Of a DNA stretch of 16,986 nucleotides, positions 1 to 7,334 are shown piece by piece (the stretch's first letter is position 1; each line of letters begins with the position of its first letter). Origin of the DNA: Oscillospiraceae bacterium. GTDB lineage: Bacteria > Bacillota > Clostridia > Oscillospirales > Ruminococcaceae. Location of the stretch: contig CAAGCE010000220.1 of NCBI GenBank assembly GCA_900768245.1, positions 1 to 16,986 of the forward strand. Reading direction: 5' to 3'. The notes below the pieces were generated by a model, which saw only the letters and a program-made list of their open reading frames with translations, made no database searches and was not told where the DNA came from. The position numbers and the translations under genes are program-made.

Positions 1-131
1 AGCCTTAGCACCTCATCTGCTTGCAGATTTTCCGTCATCTTGCACATAAATTTCTTGACATACGACAGTATGCCTGCGAAATTTCTATACAATCTGACGA
101 AAAATCTGACTGCGCATCCGAGGCACTATGG
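1..131. repeat. Imperfect foldback (palindromic) element, possibly cut by the window edge
   Basis: The first ~131 bases fold back on themselves. The centre is CATAC (59-63) / GTATG (68-72) with a GACA loop. It is flanked by AAATTTC (48-54) / GAAATTT (78-84), then CGTCA (33-37) / TGACG (95-99), then CAGATTTT (24-31) / AAAATCTG (101-108). The outer parts (about 3-20 and 112-131) still match loosely as inverted copies. The arms have diverged by small indels and mismatches, as in an old miniature inverted-repeat or REP-like element. It lies directly upstream of the oxidoreductase operon and contains no convincing gene. Whether it continues to the left is unknown. It could also act as a structured leader or a terminator of an upstream gene, but no T-run follows it. 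Confidence 0.55.
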
Positions 132-142
132 TTTTTAGAGGT

Positions 143-177
143 GACCATAAGACAATGCCGCATTTCTTATGTGGGTC
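143..177 (+). other. Possible leader hairpin before the ferredoxin gene
   Basis: CATAAG (146-151) and CTTATG (166-171) form a perfect 6-bp stem around a 14-nt loop, with weaker pairing outside (GAC at 143-145 with GTC at 175-177). It ends about 20 bases before the Shine-Dalgarno of the first operon gene. No T-run follows, so it is not a terminator. A role in the mRNA leader is only a guess. Confidence 0.25.
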
Positions 178-211
178 CTGCCTTAATCATATTCGGAGGG
201 AGATCAGATAA

Positions 212-418
212 ATGGCAAAGATAACTGTTGATTTTGAAAGATGCAAGGGCTGCGGACTGTGCGCAACTGCCTGTCCAAAGAAAATCGTCGCAATGCAGCA
301 GGAAAAACGTAACCGCAAGGGCTTTTTTACCGCTGTATGTATTGACGACAACAGCTGCATAGGCTGCGCAATGTGTGCAACTATGTGTCCTGATTGTGCT
401 ATTACAGTTGAAAAATAA
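212..418 (+). CDS. 4Fe-4S ferredoxin-type delta subunit of a 2-oxoacid:ferredoxin oxidoreductase
   Basis: This 68-residue protein is a bacterial-type two-cluster ferredoxin. It has two CxxCxxCxxxC motifs: Cys11, 14, 17 and 21, followed by Pro22, and Cys49, 52, 55 and 59, followed by Pro60. Each should bind a [4Fe-4S] cluster. As the delta subunit it would pass electrons from the TPP site of the beta subunit to free ferredoxin in the cytoplasm. A GGAGGG ribosome site near 196-201 supports the ATG at 212. The gene is first in a four-gene operon (delta, alpha, beta, gamma), with 47 bases before the alpha gene. That small-ferredoxin-first order is common in clostridial Vor/Kor-type enzymes. Cys43 and Cys62 are extra and not part of the canonical motifs. 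Confidence 0.9.
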   Translation: MAKITVDFERCKGCGLCATACPKKIVAMQQEKRNRKGFFTAVCIDDNSCIGCAMCATMCPDCAITVEK

Positions 419-423
419 TCGTT

Positions 424-443
424 CGGGACAGCTTTTCTGTCCG
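424..443 (+). other. Intercistronic hairpin between delta and alpha genes
   Basis: GGACAG (426-431) and CTGTCC (437-442) form a perfect 6-bp stem with a 5-nt loop, starting a few bases after the stop of the ferredoxin gene. No T-run follows, so readthrough is expected. Such a hairpin could protect the upstream message or set the subunit ratio, but this is inferred from position only. Confidence 0.4.
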
Positions 444-465
444 CCATTTAAAAGGAGTGAATGTT

Positions 466-1521
466 TTGGAAAGAAATCTTATGAAGGGCAATGAGGCTCT
501 TGCAGAAGCCGCAATGCGTGCAGGCTGCAAATGTTTCTTCGGATACCCTATCACACCTCAGACTGAAGTTGCTGCATACCTTGCAAAAAATATGCCTAAA
601 AACGGCGGTGTATTTCTTCAGGCGGAGTCTGAAATTGCAGCAATAAATATGGTTCTCGGTGCTGCGTCGGCAGGCGTTCGTGCAATGACATCTTCATCTT
701 CTCCGGGAATTTCACTTAAATCAGAGGGCGTTTCATACATAGCAGGTTCAGACCTTCCGTGTGTGATAATAAATGTCCAGAGAGGCGGCCCCGGTCTTGG
801 CGGAATCCAGCCTTCTCAGGCTGACTACTGGCAGGCAACAAAGGCTCTCGGTCACGGCGACTATCAGCTTCTTGTTTATGCTCCCTGCTCCGTTCAGGAA
901 ATGGTAGATAAGGTAACACTTGCGTTTGATATGGCAGATAAATACCGTATGCCTGCAATGATACTTGCAGACGGACTTCTCGGTCAGATGATGGAGCCTG
1001 TAACATTCCCTGATAAAAAGACTGAATTTGAAGAAAAACCATGGGCAACAACAGGTCATGGCTATAAGAGAAAGCATAATATCACAAATTCACTTTATCT
1101 TAAGCCTGAAGAGCTTGAAGCTTCCATAAAGGCACGTTTCAAGAGATATGATGAGATAAAGGCTGATCATACCGAAGCGGAGCTTTATCTCACAGAGGAC
1201 GCAGAGATCGTTGTTGCAGCTTACGGTGCAACTGCCCGTGTAGCTAAATCTGCTGTAAACCTTGCAAGAGCAGAGGGTATCAAGGCAGGACTTTTCCGCC
1301 CGATAACACTCTGGCCTTTCCCTGAAAAAGAATTAAATGAAGCATCAAAGAATGCCAAAGTGATACTTGACGTTGAAATGTCAATGGGTCAGATGGTAGA
1401 AGATGTAAAGCTTGCAATAAACTGTTCAAAGCCTGTTGAGTTCTATGGCAGAACAGGCGGCGTTATCCCGACACCTGACGAGATACTTGGACAGATAAAA
1501 AAGTGTGGAGGTGTTGAATAA
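466..1521 (+). CDS. vorB: 2-oxoacid:ferredoxin oxidoreductase alpha subunit, VorB type (2-oxoisovalerate / 3-methyl-2-oxobutanoate)
   Basis: This is the pyrimidine-binding alpha subunit of a heterotetrameric 2-oxoacid:ferredoxin oxidoreductase, about 351 residues, the usual VorB length. Family features are an early YPITPQTE motif (residues ~27-34), the TSSSSPGISLK segment, the NVQRGGPGLGG loop and a C-terminal transketolase-like domain. It works with the next two genes and the preceding ferredoxin in the CoA-dependent oxidative decarboxylation of a 2-oxoacid, or its reverse. The start needs care. A GTG at 457 is in frame but overlaps the AGGAG Shine-Dalgarno (453-457). The TTG at 466, eight bases downstream, is the better start, and ATG 481 is a more distant alternative. 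The stop overlaps the next ATG by one base, indicating translational coupling. VorB versus KorA substrate choice cannot be settled here. Confidence 0.88.
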   Translation: MERNLMKGNEALAEAAMRAGCKCFFGYPITPQTEVAAYLAKNMPKNGGVFLQAESEIAAINMVLGAASAGVRAMTSSSSPGISLKSEGVSYIAGSDLPCVIINVQRGGPGLGGIQPSQADYWQATKALGHGDYQLLVYAPCSVQEMVDKVTLAFDMADKYRMPAMILADGLLGQMMEPVTFPDKKTEFEEKPWATTGHGYKRKHNITNSLYLKPEELEASIKARFKRYDEIKADHTEAELYLTEDAEIVVAAYGATARVAKSAVNLARAEGIKAGLFRPITLWPFPEKELNEASKNAKVILDVEMSMGQMVEDVKLAINCSKPVEFYGRTGGVIPTPDEILGQIKKCGGVE

Positions 1522-2276
1522 TGGCAGTAGTTTTTGAAAGACCAAAGAGCCTTATTGATGTTCCGACACATTACTGCCCCGGCTGTACTCACGGTATCAT
1601 TCACAGAATACTTTGTGAAGTAATTGATGAAATGGGTATTGAGGGCGATACGATAGGTGTATGTCCTGTCGGCTGTTCAGTAATGGCATATGATTATTTT
1701 GCCTGCGATATGATAGAGGCAGCTCACGGACGTGCTCCTGCAACTGCAACAGGTGTAAAGAGAGCATTGCCAGATAAATATGTATTCACATATCAGGGCG
1801 ACGGCGACCTTGCTGCGATCGGTACAGCTGAAACAGTTCATGCCGCAACAAGAGGCGAAAATATTGTCGTAATATTCGTGAACAATACTATTTATGGTAT
1901 GACAGGCGGTCAGATGGCTCCTACAACACTCCCGGGACAGGTAACTCAGACAACACCTTACGGACGCGACCCTAAGGTAAACGGCTACCCCGTAAAAATG
2001 TGCGAAATGCTTTCAGCACTTGACGGTGTTGCACTTGCACAGCGTGTTGCTGTAAATTCCGTACCGCATATAAAAGAAGCTAAAAAAGCAATAAGAAAAG
2101 CATTTGAAAACGCAAAAGCAGGACTTGGATTTTCTATTGTTGAGATCCTTTCTTCCTGCCCGACAAACTGGGGTATGACACCTGTTGACGCTTTGAAGAG
2201 AATAGAGGACGAAATGATCCCTTATTTCCCACTCGGCGTTTACAAAGATATTACTGCACAGGAGGGAAATAAGTAA
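1521..2276 (+). CDS. 2-oxoacid:ferredoxin oxidoreductase beta subunit (TPP-binding)
   Basis: This 251-residue protein is the thiamine-diphosphate-binding beta subunit. It has the CPGC motif at residues 19-22, a second Cys pair in the GVCPVGC segment (46-52), and the TPP/Mg motif starting GDGD at 93-96 and closing with NN at 121-122, then YGMTGGQ. In the holoenzyme it carries the cofactor that attacks the 2-oxoacid carbonyl. GGAGG at about 1507-1511 lies inside the end of the alpha gene and precedes the ATG. Both junctions (TAATG at 1519-1523 and again at 2274-2278) are one-base stop/start overlaps, so alpha, beta and gamma are probably made in step. The length is normal for Vor/Kor beta subunits and no motif is missing. 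Confidence 0.9.
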   Translation: MAVVFERPKSLIDVPTHYCPGCTHGIIHRILCEVIDEMGIEGDTIGVCPVGCSVMAYDYFACDMIEAAHGRAPATATGVKRALPDKYVFTYQGDGDLAAIGTAETVHAATRGENIVVIFVNNTIYGMTGGQMAPTTLPGQVTQTTPYGRDPKVNGYPVKMCEMLSALDGVALAQRVAVNSVPHIKEAKKAIRKAFENAKAGLGFSIVEILSSCPTNWGMTPVDALKRIEDEMIPYFPLGVYKDITAQEGNK

Positions 2277-2815
2277 TGAATTACGACATTCTTCTCGCAG
2301 GCTTCGGCGGTCAGGGTATTCTTTTTGCAGGAAAAATACTTGCATACAGCGGACTTATGGATAACAGAGAGGTTTCATGGCTTCCTTCATACGGTCCTGA
2401 AATGAGAGGCGGTACCTGCAACTGTTCAGTATGTATTTCCGATAAGCCGATAGGCTCGCCGCTTGTAGTAAATCCTAATATACTTATTGCAATGAACACA
2501 CCTTCACTTGAAAAGTTTGAGGGTAAGGTACAGCCGGGCGGACTTATAATTGCCGACAGCTCTATGGTCGATGTAAAGGTCGACAGAACAGATGTAAAGG
2601 TATGCTATATCCCTGCAACAGAGCTTACAAGCGGTGATCCACAGCTTAAAGGCGGTGCAAATATCATACTTCTGGGCAAGCTTATTGCTGAAACAGGTAT
2701 GATCTCAATGGATATATTTAAAAAGGCACTTGAAAAAGTTGTTCCTCCGACAAAGGCATTTCTTATTGAAAATAATCTGAAAGCAATAAAGATCGGTATG
2801 GAATATAAGGATTAA
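2276..2815 (+). CDS. 2-oxoacid:ferredoxin oxidoreductase gamma subunit
   Basis: This 179-residue protein belongs to the pyruvate/ketoisovalerate oxidoreductase gamma family. The N-terminal GFGGQG motif (9-14) is followed by the family's conserved PEMRGGT segment (~residues 41-47). In this enzyme class the gamma domain completes the active site and helps bind CoA. A GGAGGG ribosome site at about 2262-2267 lies within the end of the beta gene. The gene is last in the operon, and a strong intrinsic terminator begins six bases after the stop. It is complete. The same fold occurs in indolepyruvate and pyruvate oxidoreductases, so the substrate is inferred from the VorB-like alpha subunit and not from this gene. 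Confidence 0.88.
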   Translation: MNYDILLAGFGGQGILFAGKILAYSGLMDNREVSWLPSYGPEMRGGTCNCSVCISDKPIGSPLVVNPNILIAMNTPSLEKFEGKVQPGGLIIADSSMVDVKVDRTDVKVCYIPATELTSGDPQLKGGANIILLGKLIAETGMISMDIFKKALEKVVPPTKAFLIENNLKAIKIGMEYKD

Positions 2816-2820
2816 TATAT

Positions 2821-2852
2821 AAACCTCCGACTTGAAAAATCGGAGGTTTTTT
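2821..2852 (+). terminator. Rho-independent terminator of the oxidoreductase operon
   Basis: AAACCTCCGA (2821-2830) pairs perfectly with TCGGAGGTTT (2840-2849) around a 9-nt loop, followed by a run of Ts (2847-2852). The GC-rich core and T-tail are classical. It separates the operon from the exonuclease gene. Confidence 0.93.
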
Positions 2853-2893
2853 ATAAATACAGCAGACAGGCAATGATTATCTGTGTGAGGCGA

Positions 2894-2899
2894 TATAAT
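2894..2899 (+). promoter_or_regulatory. Possible -10 element for the exonuclease gene
   Basis: A perfect TATAAT lies 24 bases before the start codon, downstream of the operon terminator, where a promoter is expected. No recognisable -35 lies 16-18 bases upstream (CAATGA at 2871-2876), and there is no TGn extension, so the call is weak. Confidence 0.35.
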
Positions 2900-2923
2900 C
2901 AAACGAAAGGACGGAAAATAACT

Positions 2924-3592
2924 ATGAACGGCTATAAAATAGTGCTGGATTTTGAGTTTAATCCTATTGCGGATAAAGATGCAAGGCTTATTGCACAGCA
3001 CGAAATTATTGAAATAGGTGCGGTAAAGCTTGATCCCGAAAATAAAATATGTGAAAAGTTTCAGATGTATATCAAGCCGCAGTATAACACCATAACCCCA
3101 AAAGTTTCGGAGCTTACGGGAATAAAGGATAAGACCGTTGCGGGCTGCGGCGGATTTTCAGATGTTATCAATGAATTTCGTATCTGGGCAGGTGAAGACC
3201 CTGTGAGATTTTATTCATGGAGCAATACCGACCGGAATGTTCTTATGTCCGAGATAATATTAAAGCTTGGCGAGGACAGCAATATGGCTGATTTTTACGG
3301 CAGACATTGGATAGACCTCCAACGCATCTATCAGCGTGTAATGGGTTTTAAAAAGAGTATGGGTCTTTCAAATGCATTGGGTACGCTTATGATAAGCTTC
3401 AAAGGCAAGGAGCATGGTGCGCTTGCAGATGCAATAAATACAGCCGAGGTAATGAAAGTTCTTTATGACAGCGAGCGTATCAATGATATAAAGAATAATT
3501 CATCGGTTACATATAACGGAAATACACATTCAACAGGCGGTTTTACAATGGGCAATCTTTTTGCGGAGCAGTTTGCAAAGCTTGGACTTTAA
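2924..3592 (+). CDS. DEDDh-type 3'-5' exonuclease (RNase T / DnaQ-like, KapD-like)
   Basis: This 222-residue protein has the exonuclease fold of the DnaQ/RNase T superfamily. Predicted metal ligands are Asp9 and Glu11 in the first motif (VLDFEF), Asp103 in the second (SNTDRNVL), and His164 and Asp169 in the third (HGALADA), so it is of the DEDDh subtype. It should remove nucleotides from the 3' end of DNA or RNA. Full length and compactness resemble KapD-like stand-alone exonucleases rather than a polymerase III epsilon subunit. The ATG at 2924 follows AAAGGA (2906-2911); an upstream in-frame start at 2873 would add 17 residues unlike the family and lacks a ribosome site. The gene stands alone between two terminators. 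The substrate is unknown. A role in sporulation is suggested only by the KapD name and the ger neighbours. Confidence 0.85.
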   Translation: MNGYKIVLDFEFNPIADKDARLIAQHEIIEIGAVKLDPENKICEKFQMYIKPQYNTITPKVSELTGIKDKTVAGCGGFSDVINEFRIWAGEDPVRFYSWSNTDRNVLMSEIILKLGEDSNMADFYGRHWIDLQRIYQRVMGFKKSMGLSNALGTLMISFKGKEHGALADAINTAEVMKVLYDSERINDIKNNSSVTYNGNTHSTGGFTMGNLFAEQFAKLGL

Positions 3593-3598
3593 AATATT

Positions 3599-3655
3599 TT
3601 CGGCGGATATGAAATTATCTTTTGATAAGGGGAATTTCATATCCGCCGAATTTTT
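3599..3655 (+). terminator. Long-stem terminator between convergent exonuclease and ger operon
   Basis: An 18-bp perfect stem is formed by 3599-3616 and 3633-3650, with a 16-nt loop and TTTTT at 3651-3655. It terminates the exonuclease transcript. Read on the other strand the stem is followed by a looser AAAATATTTT, so it may also stop the ger operon, less efficiently. Confidence 0.88.
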
Positions 3656-3685
3656 ATTGCTTCGCTTTTTTATTGCTTCGCTTTT
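3655..3685. repeat. 16-bp tandem duplication at the 3' end of gerAC
   Basis: The 15-base unit TATTGCTTCGCTTTT occurs at 3655-3669 and again at 3671-3685, giving a 16-bp period. The second copy encodes the last residues and stop of the GerAC-like protein on the minus strand (KAKQ-stop); the first copy lies just beyond the stop. It looks like a recent slippage duplication that left the protein end unchanged. Confidence 0.7.
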
Positions 3686-4746
3686 ACGGTTATGTTAAGG
3701 ATGCTGTCTTTAAGATAATGCGTTCTGTCTGAGTTATAGGTCAGGATAAAATCGGGGCGATCCCTGCGAACAAGCTTGTAAATGCCGAAAACATCACAGT
3801 TGCTGTACCATACGGAAGTCGAATATGCACTTATGCAGTTGTCCTGAATCGAATTGCAGACAGCCTGAAAGATCTGCTGTTCGCTTAAATTGTATCTGTT
3901 TTCGGTTATGTTGATCTTCAGGTCAATGCAGGTGTTTACACGCAGTCTGCCGTCTGAAATATCGGCATATTTTTTCGTATCTGAGCCGATAATGTCAACT
4001 GCTGCATAAGCGTCGCCAACCGAAACGGTCACGGGTATTTTGTCGTTGCACTTAAAATCATCAAGGAGAAGCTTTAAGCCTAATGTATCTTCCGAGGCGA
4101 GATGACCTTGTATTCCGCCTTTTTCGGCAAAGGCAGCACCATTGAATGATATGCTTTCATTTTCTGCCTGGATTATGGGAATAGCAGCCGCAGCGTTTAA
4201 TGTACCCGTGTTTTCGGTAAGCTGTGCAAAGGTGGTATAGATACAATTGCCGCTTCGCACATTTGAGTCCATAATTTTTGTAAGTCGGTCGGCTGAAAAT
4301 AGTCCCTCAGACATAAAAGTATCGGTAATTGAAGCGGGCTCACGGCAGTAAACTACGGGACATATCGGTGAAATGCTGTTCTGAAGCAAAGGCAAAAGCT
4401 CATCGGACGGTTCGGTTATGCCTGTGCCTATAATGATGAGCTTAGTATGACCGAGAAAAAGCTCTTTGCCCGATCTTAATTCTGCATTTGCAACAGCTTC
4501 ATATAAAGTCGAGCCTTTTCCGCTTACCGAAGCTGAGTTTGACTGAGAAATATCAGGAGAACCGTTGCTGCTTTGAGGAGAATAAAATTGCAGATTTACT
4601 TCATAAACACCGTCGTTTTTCTCTATGCCCATAAGCTGTACAAAAACACGCTTGTTGACTTCTGTGCCTATACAGCCCGTGAGTAAAACTGCTGCGGAAA
4701 TACAGATAAGCATAGTCATAGCAATATTTTTTATTTTATTTTTCAT
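3670..4746 (-). CDS. Ger(x)C family spore germination lipoprotein (GerAC-like)
   Basis: This 358-residue protein is the lipoprotein subunit of a GerA-type germinant receptor. The N-terminus is a lipoprotein signal: a basic start, a hydrophobic stretch (~8-22), then the lipobox LLTGC with Cys25 as the acylation site. The early FVQLMGIEKND segment and the three-part Ger(x)C body are typical, at normal family length. It should sit on the outer face of the spore inner membrane together with the A and B subunits. The ATG at 4746 follows a GAAAGGCAG ribosome site located in the end of gerAB. The two genes overlap by 11 bases. It is last in the operon, facing the convergent exonuclease gene across a shared hairpin. 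Confidence 0.93.
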   Translation of the reverse strand: MKNKIKNIAMTMLICISAAVLLTGCIGTEVNKRVFVQLMGIEKNDGVYEVNLQFYSPQSSNGSPDISQSNSASVSGKGSTLYEAVANAELRSGKELFLGHTKLIIIGTGITEPSDELLPLLQNSISPICPVVYCREPASITDTFMSEGLFSADRLTKIMDSNVRSGNCIYTTFAQLTENTGTLNAAAAIPIIQAENESISFNGAAFAEKGGIQGHLASEDTLGLKLLLDDFKCNDKIPVTVSVGDAYAAVDIIGSDTKKYADISDGRLRVNTCIDLKINITENRYNLSEQQIFQAVCNSIQDNCISAYSTSVWYSNCDVFGIYKLVRRDRPDFILTYNSDRTHYLKDSILNITVKAKQ

Positions 4747-5803
4747 TTTTTACGCTGCCTTTCGTAGATAACCATAGGCATAATGGTATAATGCCTGCAA
4801 GTATTATAAGTGAGACCGCACCGCATATATATCCACGCAATGATGTAATATCCATATCAGTATAGGTGAAAAATAAAGCGGCTGCAAATATAACAGCGGA
4901 AATTATTGAGTTCTGAAGCTTTATCTTCGGGAAAAACTCTTTAAGAAGTTCACCTGACAGAGCAATAAAAAGTGCAATGCTTATTACAGCGGTAACAGTC
5001 CATAAAATAAGGTATATCGCATCATTTCGCTGGAAAAATCCCACTCCAGAATAAGAGCCTATCGTCATAAAAGGATAATCCGTATATTTTGAGAAATCAC
5101 CGAGAACACCTATGATAAGTGCGGTAATTATCTCAGAAAGAATGAGTTTTTCGGCAAGAAGACCGTAAAGGCTGCATTTGCAGCGGTTCTTTACATTTTT
5201 TATAAGAAATGCCGCAGCGACTATCTCGCTGTTTCTTGCAAGGTCTTCAGTCACGGCGGCAAATAACCCTTTGTTATCATAGGAGTAAAAATTGACGGTA
5301 TCAAAGCTTTGCGCAGAAGAAACAGCCATAACAATAAGCATTATAATAAAAAATATCAGAACGATAAGACTGCTCCGTGAAAGCCCCTCAATTCCGCAGT
5401 ATGCACAGTAGGCACATACCGCAATTAATATAAAGAGCATCAACGCATGATCGGTTTCGGGAAAAAATCTGTCATTTAAAAATCTCATAAAATGAAGCAG
5501 AGCACTTACAGCATAGGTCATAAAGAAAATCAGATACAAAATGCCTGCACAATAGCCAAGGATCTTATTTTTATTAATAATTGCAGATGTGACAGATTCA
5601 TTTGGTGACACTTTATTAAATAAGACCAGCGGTATGATGATAATTGCCTGTATTACGGTGGAAATTATTGCGGCAACAAGCTGTATCTGAAAATTATATC
5701 CGTCGGAGATAAGCGGAACATAGGTCATTAACGTAAATATCCTGCATATGAGCAGAACGATCAGCATCTGACCCCAGCTTATTTTTGGAATGCTTTCGTT
5801 CAA
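4736..5803 (-). CDS. GerAB/ArcD/ProY family endospore germination permease (GerAB-like)
   Basis: This is an integral membrane protein of about 355 residues with some ten hydrophobic segments, of the APC-superfamily Spore_permease family. In a GerA receptor this subunit binds the small-molecule germinant within the spore inner membrane. The opening (IPKISWGQMLIVLL) is typical for GerAB. A GTG at 5812 is in frame but overlaps the AAGGAG Shine-Dalgarno and the gerAA stop. TTG at 5803, eight bases after the AAGGAG, fits better and is used here, leaving a 5-base gap after gerAA. The 3' end overlaps gerAC by 11 bases. No frameshift or truncation is seen. The germinant cannot be deduced. Confidence 0.92.
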   Translation of the reverse strand: MNESIPKISWGQMLIVLLICRIFTLMTYVPLISDGYNFQIQLVAAIISTVIQAIIIIPLVLFNKVSPNESVTSAIINKNKILGYCAGILYLIFFMTYAVSALLHFMRFLNDRFFPETDHALMLFILIAVCAYCAYCGIEGLSRSSLIVLIFFIIMLIVMAVSSAQSFDTVNFYSYDNKGLFAAVTEDLARNSEIVAAAFLIKNVKNRCKCSLYGLLAEKLILSEIITALIIGVLGDFSKYTDYPFMTIGSYSGVGFFQRNDAIYLILWTVTAVISIALFIALSGELLKEFFPKIKLQNSIISAVIFAAALFFTYTDMDITSLRGYICGAVSLIILAGIIPLCLWLSTKGSVKNEK

Positions 5804-5808
5804 AATTA

Positions 5809-7299
5809 TCACTCCTTATTTATGTGTACACCGTTAAGCTCCCGTATTGAAATTTTATTTTGGGCAAGGAAGCGGAAACCTGCCCTTGTCGTAACATCAC
5901 GCATAGCAATAGTCGTAAAAGGTGAAATGGGTGACATAACAGGTGTACCCCTGCTTTCAAGTGAGCAGATGTTGATAAGCATAACAGCCCATACCAATGC
6001 AATCCCGTAAAGTCCGAGAGTTCCTCCTGCTATAACTGAAATGAATCGCAGTACGGTAACAGGCTGATTAAGCGTCGGTACAACAAATGATGCAGTAACG
6101 GAAATTGCACATACAAGAAGAAGAGGATTTGAGATTATCCCCGCAGAAACAGCCGCATCACCGATAATAAGTCCGCCTACGATAGATACCGCACCGCCCA
6201 CGCTTTTGGGCAGTCTGACTCCCGCTTCACGGATTATTTCATAAAATACAAGCACGATAATTGCCTCAACAGCAAGGGGCAGAGGTGCAAGCTCTTCCGC
6301 TTCCGCAAGTACAACAAGCAAAGTGTGGTTAAAAAGCTCAGGGTGAACGGTCACTATCGCCACATAAAAAGCAGGCAGAAATACCGCTGCCCAGAATGCG
6401 ATATATCTTATCCACCTGACCATAGTTGCATAATACGGGCGGAATGTATAATCATCAAGCGTCTGAAAATTTTCTATAAAAAGTGCCGGCAAAACAAGTG
6501 CAAACGGAGTGCCCTCAATAAGAACGCCTATACGTCCTTCAAGAATTTTCGCACAGAAAACATCGGGACGTTCTGTTACAGATACTCCCGAAAAAAGTGA
6601 AAGCTTTGTATCATTGAGAAACGGTTCAACATATCCGCTTGTAAGAACTGTTTCAAGTTTCAGACCCTTTAGCTGTTTTTTCACCTTGTCAACGAGTTTT
6701 TTGGGAACTCTGTCCGCCATAAATGTCACTATGACATCAACATTGCTCAGGTCTGTTACAGGAAAGAGATTGAATTGAAGCAGCGGAGATTTTATCCTTC
6801 GGCGCACAAGTGACATATTGGTTCTTACTGTTTCGACAAAGCCTTCGTGAGAACCATATATGTTTCCTTCGGTGGAAGGTTCATCGATACCTCTTGTTGA
6901 ATAGCCCTGAACTCCCAGCGAAAAAGCCAAGTCCTTTCCGTCGACAATAAGTACGGCAAAACCGCTCATAAGCTTAGTAATAATATCACCGTATTTATCA
7001 TCCAAAGAACGGTCAACGGTCAGAAGCATATGATCTTTTATGTGGTCAAAAAGAATTTCAGATGTAACATCACCTGTAATACTGACAGCCATAAGGGGAT
7101 TTAAGATAAGCTTGCTGATAGTATTTGTTGAAACCATACCTTCAAGACATATAAGATTGCACTTCACACCCGATATTTCAAATGGATTAAGGAGCAGGTC
7201 TGAACTGTCATTCATAATACGGCGTATATTTGCAATATTTTCATCTATGGATTTTGATAAGGGTGTATTTTTAAAGTTATAAGGATTTGGTGATGTCAT
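5809..7299 (-). CDS. GerA family spore germination protein, A subunit (GerAA-like)
   Basis: This protein of about 496 residues is the A subunit of a GerA-type receptor. The N-terminal soluble part (~1-290) carries family hallmarks including RGIDEPSTEGNI (~136-147) and GVLIEGTPFALVLP (~258-271). It is followed by a membrane part with about five helices (~300-470), including REAGVRLPKSVGG, and a short C-terminal cytoplasmic tail. I use the ATG at 7299 because a clear AAAGGA lies about ten bases upstream. The longer in-frame start at 7344 is a GTG with no ribosome site and would overlap the -10 of the predicted promoter. It is first in the gerAA-gerAB-gerAC order and is complete. Confidence 0.93.
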   Translation of the reverse strand: MTSPNPYNFKNTPLSKSIDENIANIRRIMNDSSDLLLNPFEISGVKCNLICLEGMVSTNTISKLILNPLMAVSITGDVTSEILFDHIKDHMLLTVDRSLDDKYGDIITKLMSGFAVLIVDGKDLAFSLGVQGYSTRGIDEPSTEGNIYGSHEGFVETVRTNMSLVRRRIKSPLLQFNLFPVTDLSNVDVIVTFMADRVPKKLVDKVKKQLKGLKLETVLTSGYVEPFLNDTKLSLFSGVSVTERPDVFCAKILEGRIGVLIEGTPFALVLPALFIENFQTLDDYTFRPYYATMVRWIRYIAFWAAVFLPAFYVAIVTVHPELFNHTLLVVLAEAEELAPLPLAVEAIIVLVFYEIIREAGVRLPKSVGGAVSIVGGLIIGDAAVSAGIISNPLLLVCAISVTASFVVPTLNQPVTVLRFISVIAGGTLGLYGIALVWAVMLINICSLESRGTPVMSPISPFTTIAMRDVTTRAGFRFLAQNKISIRELNGVHINKE

Positions 7300-7334
7300 A
7301 TTTTTTTGTTCCTTTCCGTTTTTTGCAGCAGTTA

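Noticed and set aside
55..93. TTGACA at 55-60 with TATACAAT at 86-93 as a promoter
   Set aside because: Spacing is about 25 bases, too long, and TTGACA lies in the arm of the palindrome. No -10 occurs 16-18 bases downstream.
21..224. 67-codon plus-strand open frame beginning with TTG, and a minus-strand frame (about 124 down to 1) running off the left edge
   Set aside because: Both cross the foldback element, lack ribosome sites and resemble no family. The plus-strand frame also overlaps the ferredoxin start.
2873..2923. Upstream in-frame start extending the exonuclease by 17 residues
   Set aside because: No ribosome site, it overlaps the possible -10, and the conserved domain starts right after the ATG at 2924.
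6325..6778. Plus-strand open frames of ~90 codons inside gerAA
   Set aside because: They are antisense shadows of a well-conserved gene, with no ribosome site or family resemblance.
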